64,000 bases of DNA, from NCBI GenBank assembly GCA_037975125.1, contig CM075853.1, positions 96,464,567 through 96,528,566 of the forward strand, given 5' to 3'. Both the position numbers and the translations under genes were made by a program. This DNA comes from Latrodectus hesperus (Eukaryota; Arthropoda; Arachnida; Araneae; Theridiidae). Below are positions 55,782 to 64,000 of this stretch, one piece after another. The notes beneath the pieces were generated by a model. The model was not told where the DNA came from. It made no database searches and was given only the letters and a program-made list of their open reading frames with translations. How positions within the stretch are numbered: position 1 is the stretch's first letter; the number at the start of each line of letters is the position of its first letter.

Positions 55782-57323
55782 TCATGCAACGGTGGTAGCA
55801 TTTGTGGATGTTTCTATGTCTTCTGGAAGGTCACCTGAAAGAAATTTCAACAATTTAGAGTTCTTTACACTTAAAAATTATAACACATGCAAGCATATTT
55901 TTATTGGAATTTGTTTTTATTATAAATATGTCACTTGTTTAATCTTTTGTTACTTTCAATATTAATCATCCACGAATTTGTCTATTAAATATTGGTTACA
56001 ATATGATTTAATAAATTATTTGAAAAGAAGAGTATTTATTTAGTAATTGAGTGAATAGTTTGAATAAAATTTTGCTAAGTTAGTTTTTATTTGAAAAACT
56101 TTTATTAAAAGTAAATTTTAATCGTTGATAATGAATTTTGTTTTAATATTTCTGTGAAACTATACCAACAAAAATATAAATTCTGATGTATAAAACATTA
56201 TTGAGTGTATATAAAAGAAAGCTTTATTGGTTTCAACAGTAAGCTTATTTCATGGCATACTAAGTCTATAATAAAATATGTCAAATTAGAAACATTATGA
56301 TGCAGCAATTTCAGAAGATCAATTAAAAGTGTTATTCAAACAAAATTTAATTATTTTTATGAAAATAAAGTTTTTTTTGAACTTTATAATGTTTGTAATT
56401 CAGGTGCATTTTATTAGCAAACTATCTTCCATAAATTAACATATCATCAAATTTTCATAAAAAGCAATTTATCCAGTAAAAAAATAGTTTATTAAATCTA
56501 AGGTATTAACCTATCAATATTGATTTTCTTTTTTAGTTTATTCTTGCTCTAATAAAAATAATTTGAATCTAAGCTATAAAAGCAAAATTTAACACATATA
56601 ATAAAAGAAATTATTTTTATATTATATATTTATTTTTAGAATTTACATCACTTACAATTTATGATATTTTGTACGCTCTAATCACTTCAATGCAATATAC
56701 AATATTTAAAAGAAAATGTTTCACTATCCTCTAGTTCTCAATTTCGCAAAGGAAATTATTAATTTTGAATTAAAAATTGCATTAAAATCATAATTGTAAA
56801 AATCAATCACGAGAAAAACAAAGTGAAATGCTCATCACCAATTGCAAAATGTAATCTACGTAATGTAATATATTTACATTTTGGGCACATGGAGGCTGGA
56901 ATGCATTCTCCTTTGTCATTTCTTTTGTATCCATCCTTACAGTCACAGCCAGATCGACACATGAGAAACTTACAGGAATGACAGTTTGCAGTACAGGTGT
57001 TGCAAGGACTCATACAGTCAGTCTCTTCTTCGTGATCCAAGCAAATGGCTATGAGTGGGATAATGTCGATATCAATTGCAAAATCAATCATTAGCAAAAT
57101 ATGAATGCCTTTATGTCACTATGGGATTAAATATTGCACTTACGTTCAGCACAGTCTTCGGGCTCCACACATGTCCCATCAGTGTCTTTAATTAAGCCAT
57201 CCCTGCAAAAGCAGCCAGAAACACACTCAATATCCTGGCAAGCTTCAGCCCTGGCGTAGTTGCTGCAAGTATTGTGGCATTCAGGTTTGCAGTCCCACCA
57301 TTCTTCATCTAATGCGCATGCCT
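55782..57323 (-). CDS. Secreted-type protein with two TIL cysteine-rich domains, 3' part
   Basis: Three minus-strand exons join in frame: 57323-57144, 57048-56878, 55834-55782, all GT-AG. Exon 57323-57144 encodes a TIL-like domain with ten cysteines (ACALDEEWWDCKPEC ... CVEPEDC). Exon 57048-56878 encodes a second with eleven (ICLDHEEETDCMSPC ... CIPASMC). The last exon adds CDLPEDIETSTNATTVA and a stop, with one N-glycosylation site (NAT). TIL domains are disulfide-rich folds, often serine-protease inhibitors, and also occur in large secreted proteins. The gene is 5' incomplete: the first exon here starts in mid-codon and no signal peptide is in view, so more exons probably lie beyond the Helitrons or past the window. 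One domain per exon suggests tandem exon duplication. Confidence 0.85.
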
Positions 57324-57366
57324 CTGCAAAGAGAAACCAAAATATGTAGATGAATATGTATGTATA

Positions 57367-58482
57367 TCTATATATATAAAAATTTCGTGTCACGATGTAT
57401 GTTCCCGATAAACTCCGAAACTACTGAACGGATTTTGATAAAATTTTGTAACCATTTATAATACAGTCCAACTTAAAAGATAGAATAGTTTTTATCTCTT
57501 AATAATTATTTTCAATATTTATTATACGACATTAATGTTTATTTATTGTTTAGTTCTGTAAGTTCCTAATAGATGGCGGTTTAGCATCTAAGTTGCACAG
57601 GTATTCGGCAGATGGCGACCTGCTTATTTTTCTAGATTATACATCTTCGAGAAAATTAACATGCGCGCACAATCGCGTGATTAAATATAGAATTTACATA
57701 TATTTTTATTATTATATTTTCATGATGTACATATATTTTCATATATTTTCATGATACATATATTTTCATGATGTATAATCATACTATAACAATTTTTTGT
57801 GAATCACTTTCATAATTATACTTTGTATTGTGTTATTATTGTGCGTGTTCAGTTTGAATATTTTTAATATTATAAGTAGTAAAATAAAATTTTATTTATT
57901 GCTGTTTTTCTCTACTAATTTTCATACCACCTCCAAAACATGTAAGTATTTCTTGACAGCCTTTTATTTTTATTATTTTTATTTTATAATTTGATAATTA
58001 TTAATTTATTCAGTAGAACATTTTGATCTAATTTATTTATTCAAATGATAAATTCTTTTAATTTTTTTATTTCAGTATAATACCGCGGAAAATTTTTTTA
58101 GTTTTAATAATTAAAAATTGAAAAAATAATAGTTCGATGTCAATGTTATCTACCTCATTTATAACAATTTATTTTTAGATGTTTTTAATTTATATAGTAT
58201 ATTTTATAAATAAGTCACTGATTACTAACTATAATTTAATATAAGATGAATAAAATGTAAATTCAGAAAGTATATGTTGATTTGTGCTTAATTTCAAAAT
58301 TTCGATACTTTACCTAATACTTTTAAATTTTTGCGAAATGTTTTATTTTTAATCTCATATGAATGAACCTATTTTAAATTTTTTTAGAAAATATTAATTT
58401 GATTGTACCCAAGAATTAGTAAAAAATTGATTCAATGTATTATAAAAACTCAGCCACTGCAACGCGTGGCTGGGTCAGCTTG
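57367..58482 (+). mobile_element. Non-autonomous Helitron, full length
   Basis: The 5' end is A|TCTATATATATAAAAA at 57367, with the familiar CGATAAACTCCG ... ACTACTGAACGGATTTTGAT text of arthropod Helitrons. The 3' end is a hairpin, CAGCCAC (58451-58457) with GTGGCTG (58466-58472), followed ten bases later by CTTG|T at 58479-58483, a variant of the canonical CTRR|T. It has no protein frame. Its first 600 bp and an internal block (about 58095-58150) match the neighbouring Rep/helicase element, so it is a deletion derivative of that family. Confidence 0.88.
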
Positions 58483-61400
58483 TATATATATATATATATA
58501 TATTATCGTGTCACAATGTTATGCTCGCGATAAACTCCGAAACTACTGAACGGATTTTGATAAAATTTTGTAGCCATTTATAATATGATCCAACTTAAAA
58601 GATAGAATATATTTATCTTAATTATTGAGATCTCAATATTTAGTATACGGCATTAGTGTTTATTTATCGGATAGTTCTGTAAATTCCTAATAGATGGCGG
58701 CTTAGCATCTAAGTTGCATAGGTATTCGGTAGATGGCGTCGTGTTTATATTTCTGGATTATACAATCTTCGAAAATTAACGTGCGTGCGCAAGCGCGAGG
58801 TTGAATGTAGAATTTACATATATTTTCATGATGTATAATCATACTATAACAATTTTTCGTGAATCATTTTCATAATTATGCTTTGTATTGTGTTATTGTT
58901 GTGCAGTGTTCAGTTTGAATATTTTTAATATTATAAATAATAAAATAAAATTGTATTTATTACTGTTTTTCTCTACTAATTTTCATACCACTTCGAAAAC
59001 ATTTAAGTATTGTACATGTACATCAAAACATGTGCAACTAAAATTTGCGATCTCACATCTGATAGAAATAATTTTGAAACTACATTCAAAATCCAAGGCC
59101 AAGTGTACCACAAGATTGGGTCATTAATGCCAATGCCTAATGATGATCCAAAGTTTCTCCAAATTTATTTTATGGGCAGTTGTGAGGAACGCGTGACAAC
59201 TCGGTGCCTGCATAATTTCATGGAACAAGCAGAAGAGAGAGTAATTGTGGAATCTTTGGAAAACTTTTTTGAAAATTTTAATCAACTTATCCAATTATTT
59301 AAAAGAGTATCGCCTCAATTATGAAATGATAATTATCAAATCGTCATCAAAGCCGACAATTTACCATCAGGAGAACACGCTGGCAGGTTCAACGCGCCAA
59401 CCGTAGATGAAGTTGCTGTTATTATGGTTGGTGATCCAGTTAACAACAGAGACCTCAAAATCATGCGTCGAGACAGCATTGTTCATATAATTTCAGACCT
59501 TCATAGTTCGTATGACGCACTTCAGTATCCCCTAATATTCTGGCAAGGGCAGGATGAATATCACATCAACATCAAACAGCGTGATCCAATCATTGGTACG
59601 TTTAATAATGTATGCTATTTAATTCCTTTATTTGATGATTTTAATTTCTTACTTTTAATTTTTCTAACCATTTAATAACTCATTTTCTTAGGTAATGAAA
59701 TCAATAAAAAAGTTAGTTCAATGAACTACTACGCGCATTGATTGATGATTAGACTTAATCAAGATAATTATATCCTTCGATATAGTCAACTATTCCATCA
59801 ATATGTTGTGGATATGTTCGCTAAGATCGAAAGTGAACGTTTACGGTTTTACAACCAGGCTAAATTAAGATCAGAGGAACACATTCATTTACGAGATGCT
59901 ATCATCGGAAACATCGATGAAAATTTAAACGCCAATGACATCGGAACTGCATGTATTTCACCTTCAAGCTACATCGAAGTCCATGGAGCATGCAAGAATA
60001 CATACAAAATTATGTACGTCATTATGGTTGATCTGATTTGTTTATTACATTTACATGTAATCCAAATTGGGAAGAAATAAAAAGTTTGTTATTACCAGGC
60101 CAACAATCAATACATAGTCACGATATCGTTACACGTGTGTTCAAACAAAAGTTAAAATCTTTAATTGATTTAATCGTAAAATATTCAGTTTTTGGTAACA
60201 CACGTTGCTGGCTGTATTCTATTGAGTGGCAAAAGCGAGGTTTGCCTCGTACTCATATTTTGGTTTGGCTTAGATAAAATCCGTCCAGAAGAAATTGACC
60301 AAATAATTTCTGCCGAAATTACGGATCCACTAACTGACTCAGAATTGTTTGATATTGTTACCAGTCACATGATCCACGGACCGTGCGGTGCTTTTAACAT
60401 GACATCACCATGCATGGAAGAAGGAAAGTGTAAGAAACGTTTCTCGAGACCCTTTACCAATGATACTATTACGGATATTGATGGTTATCCATTGTATCGC
60501 TGCAGAGACCTTGAGAATGGTGGTCACATATTTACAATGCGAATGTCGAAATTTAGAAATGAAGTTCAAATTGAAAATCGGTGGGTAGTTCCATACTCAC
60601 CATTGCTGTCAAAAGTGTACAAGGCTCATATTAATGTCGAGTTTTGCAGTTCCGTCAAATCCATTAAATACATTTGTAAATATGTTAATAAAGGTAGTGA
60701 TTTAGTCATATTTGAAGTACAAAATATAAACAAAAATGACGAAATAGCAAGATACCAGATGGGTAGATATATAAGCAGCAGCGAAGCTATCTGGCGTATT
60801 TTCTGTTTTCCCATACACGAAAGAGAACCTTCTGTCCAGCATCTTGCAGTACATCTTGAAAACGAGTGTATTTTACCAAAGAAAATATTCTCTAAAGAGT
60901 ATTTGAGACACCGAAAAAGACACTAACTGAATTCTTTACATTATGTCAAAAATCTGACGTATTCGGCCAATTCGCAAAAACATTATTACATACCGATGTT
61001 ATATACCAAGGAAAACCGCATCCATCGATCCCAGGCATATTCAAAGCTAAGACATTAGGACGACTTTACACTGTACATCCTAAACAACGTGAATGCTTCT
61101 TTTTGCATTTATTGCTGGTGAATATTCCCAGACCAACATCTTTTGAATATTTGCGAACAGTGAACGGTCGAGTGTTCAATACATATCAAGAGGCATGTTG
61201 CGAGTTGCAACTACTGGAAGCAAAAAAACATTGGGACTTGACACTTGCTGAGGCAGCGCTGACATCCACACCGAATAATATTCGTCAACTGTTTGCAATA
61301 ATTTTGACAGCATGTTTTCCAACATAATCATCGACTCTGTGGGAAAAATATAAGAATTATATGACTGAAGATATACTGCATCGAATTAGACGAACAAATC

Positions 61401-63012
61401 AATGTCCAAATTTAGATTTCACACAAGAGATGTATAATGAAGCATTAGTGTTGATCGAAGAGTTATGTATTTTAATTTCCAATATGCCACTTAGTCATTG
61501 TGGAATGCCATCACCTGATCGCCCGGCTGCCGACTTAGTTAACACGGATTTGCAACGAGAAAAACAGTACAATGACGCTACAATTATTGCGAATAAAGAG
61601 CCATTACTGACAGCCGAACAAAAAATATTTATAATCGGATAATGCTGACTGTTGATGCTGACCAAGGTGATTTCTATTTCTTAGACGCACCAGGTGGAAC
61701 CGGTAAAACATTCTTAATATCATTAATTCTTGCAACGATACAATCCCAACAGAAAATTGCATTGGCAATTGCATCGTCAGGCATTGCTGCAACTTTGTTA
61801 GATGGTGGACGAACAGCACATTCAGCATTGAAGTTGCCATTCGACATTCATAACAAACAAAACGCAATGTGTAACATTAAAAAACGCGGAATGGCTACAG
61901 TGTTGCAAAATAGTGCAATTATATTTTGGGATGAGTGTACTATGACTCATAAACATTCACTTGAAGCATTTCATAGAACTATGCAAGATTTGAAAGGCAA
62001 CAGTAAATTTATCGGTAGTACTGTTTTACTGCTGTCTGGTGATTTCCGGCAGACTTTGCCAGTTATTCCTCACTCTACTTTTGCCGATGAGATTAACACA
62101 TGCTTAAAACAATCATTTTCATGGACAAGTGTTGAGACACTTTGATTGACTATAATTATGCGAGTACAATTGCAAAATGATCCATCGGCACAAGTATTTT
62201 CTAACCAATTGCTGGATACTGGAAATGGTGAAATTGAATTGCATCAAAATATAATACATAAAATTACCAGATAATTTCTGCACTGTTGTTGAAACAAGAA
62301 ATGAACTAATTGAGAGTGTCTTTCCGGATATATTGAATAATTATTTAGATCACAATTGGCTCTGTAATCGTGCTATTTTGGCAGCAAGAAACGTTGATGT
62401 GAACGAAATTAACTTCCAAATACAACAAATGTTGTCCGGTGATTTGATGTCTTTTAAATCAATCGACACAGTTACTGATGAAAACGAAGCCGTAAACTTT
62501 CCAACTGAATTTTTGAATTCTCTGGATATGCCAGGAATGCCACCACACAATCTTCAATTGAAAATTGGTTCACCAATTATTCTTCTACGTAATTTAAACC
62601 CACGTCAATTATGTAACGGTACACGTTTAGTCATAAAAAATGACCGAAAATATTCTCGAAGTAACAATTTTGACGGGAAAATTTAAAGGAGATATCGTCC
62701 TGTTGTCACGTATTCCACAGATAGCGTCAAAATCTCCAATACCGTTTAAATGGCTCCAATTTCCGATTTGTTTAGCTTTTGCGATGACCATAAATAAATC
62801 TTAAGGCCAAACAATTTGCGGTTTGGATTTGGAAAACACATGTTTCTCACATGGACAGCTATATGTAGCCCACTCACGTGTAGAAAAACCATCAAATCTC
62901 TTCGTGTTAGCGAAAGAAAAGGAATGTTGTACACAAAGTAGTACTTAGATAATTTTTAGTTTTAATAATTTAAAATTGAAAAAAATAATAGTTCGATGTC
63001 AATGTTAGTGTT
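58483..63012 (+). mobile_element. Rep/helicase-bearing Helitron, degraded, abutting the previous one
   Basis: It starts immediately after the 3' end of the Helitron at 57367-58482, with a (TA)n-expanded version of the same 5' text (CGTGTCACAATG, then ATAAACTCCG). It contains a broken Rep/helicase gene (59010-62948). The text after the gene matches the internal block of the smaller copy up to about 63010 and then diverges, and the 3' hairpin and CTRR end are not seen. It is therefore 3' truncated or rearranged. Confidence 0.85.
59010..62948 (+). pseudogene. Helitron Rep/helicase pseudogene
   Basis: Blocks in order: Helitron N-terminal region (YHKIGSLMPMPNDDPKFLQIYF, 59105 onward); DEVAVIMVGDPVNNRDL; a GT-AG intron at 59596-59691 that joins DPIIG to NEINKKVSSMNYY in frame; QYVVDMFAKIESERLRF; FITFTCNPNW and YSIEWQKRGLP of the Rep nuclease; YICKYVNKGSD with candidate catalytic Tyr residues; helicase Walker A GGTGKT (61690-61710), Walker B FWDECTM and GDFRQTLPV; a C-terminal block with LYVAHSRVEKPSNLFVLAKE, stop at 62946-62948. 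The HUH motif is damaged: RTH stands where HAH is expected. Several stops (e.g. after SPQL at 59322) and frameshifts (near 60030, 60275, 60915, 62635) inactivate it, and the extreme N-terminus is missing. Confidence 0.92.
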
Positions 63013-64000
63013 AAATGTGTTTTATATGAATTAAAAACACAGTAATCAAAATATTGAAATCAAACACATTTTTTATTTTAAGTTATTCAGACACCTAATA
63101 TAAGTTTCACTCTATTCCAAGCAACATTTTGTAATTGAACTCAGGTCAAAAATTAGGTAGCCAATGAAAATAAAGATTCATTTGTATAGATACAGAGAGT
63201 ATTAAAAGCTTTATTATTATTTAAAAAAATAATTAGGAAAGGAAAAAAAAAAGAAAATGAATAGAAGAGAGGAGTACCATTTATTCGTATTTTAACGTAA
63301 AAAAATAAATATAAATAAAAATTCCTCTTCTCTAGGTATCTACAGGAGATGTTGATATCTCTTAAAGCTGATTTACAGATTTTTCTGACTAAATACAAAA
63401 TGAATGTTATATCTCTTCCCATAGAAAGATTTGAATTCACCTTTTATTCTTTTATTTTTTAAACCAAAAGATTTCTACTGCAGAAGTTGTTTTATATCTT
63501 TAAAAAGCTTTCTATCAAAGTTTCTGAATGTTTAAAATAATGCAAAATTGGGATCATTTTTGATAGCCAGAATCTTTAAACCTATAAAAAGCACCTGTTT
63601 TCTTTGTCGAATTTTTTTATCAACATTCTAGTTAAAGAATCGTTTTCTATACTCTATATCAGACACAGTAATATTGAAATTTTAATTTAATTGATACTAA
63701 ATAAAATTAGACAATTTATGGTGAGAACGAAGCTATATATTAATGAATTTATTAGATATAAAATTTATTAAATTTGTTACTGTATGAATAATACTCCTTT
63801 TTAATTTTTTAATGGTTAGATTAAATATATAAACCTGTTTGAATATTTAAAAACATTTTCAAGAGTAATTTTCCTGTTTCGCATTAAAGCGAAGGTTATT
63901 ACCGAAAAAGTAACATGTTATGAATACTTCATACCTTGTTTAAATTATATTTGCTACTTAATTTATCAAAATATATTACATTGTTGTAAAATAATAAAAA
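63013..64000. other. AT-rich sequence, no gene seen
   Basis: No supported exon. It is probably intron of the TIL-domain gene, or its upstream flank if the gene begins between the Helitrons and here. Confidence 0.45.

Noticed and set aside
55732..55965. 77-codon plus-strand frame
   Set aside because: It overlaps the last exon of the TIL gene on the opposite strand, whose splice sites, stop and AATAAA are all in place.

Overview
This is a 64 kb, strongly AT-rich eukaryotic nuclear window. GT-AG introns, AATAAA signals and several animal transposon superfamilies point to a metazoan. The sets of Tc1, mariner, hAT, DD41D, LINE and tRNA-SINE sequences resemble those of arachnids, so a spider or other arthropod is my inference; nothing in the window names a species.

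Host genes are few. (1) 2338-2754 (+): a 138-aa protein with one C-terminal membrane span and a basic Ser/Arg-rich N-terminus, coded in one exon behind a splice acceptor. (2) 36819-44662 (-): a complete five-exon KRTCAP2 gene, an oligosaccharyltransferase accessory subunit. It was assembled by splice-site and reading-frame agreement, and its first coding exon is only ATGG. (3) 55782-57323 (-): the last three exons of a secreted cysteine-rich protein with two TIL (trypsin-inhibitor-like) domains, 5' end not in view. (4) 53038-53105 (+): an orphan signal-peptide-like first exon, tentative.

The rest is mobile DNA and AT-rich spacer. Left to right: a five-copy 108-bp tandem repeat (3819-4364); a truncated LINE end (about 7170-7550); a complete but decayed mariner (7847-9140); a tRNA-derived SINE (9425-9702) whose target duplication was later split by a full-length LTR retrotransposon (9708-17286); a second SINE (about 18200-18390); a hAT element (21485-26112) holding a nested Tc1; a Tc1 fossil (about 28440-29090); a long AT-rich stretch with worn SINEs; a Harbinger-like MITE (41842-42046) in KRTCAP2 intron 1; a DD41D mariner-like element with about 260-bp terminal inverted repeats set in a (TA)n tract (47100-49036); two LINE relics (51121-51900 +, 52036-52690 -); and two abutting Helitrons (57367-58482 and 58483 to about 63012).

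The most unusual item is the LTR retrotransposon. Its single intact 1346-codon frame carries protease, then integrase, then reverse transcriptase and RNase H. The RT and integrase look Ty3/gypsy-like, but the order is that of Ty1/copia. This matches the Gmr1-type arrangement, known mainly from deuterostomes. Its LTRs differ at about four bases plus two homopolymer lengths, so the insertion is recent.
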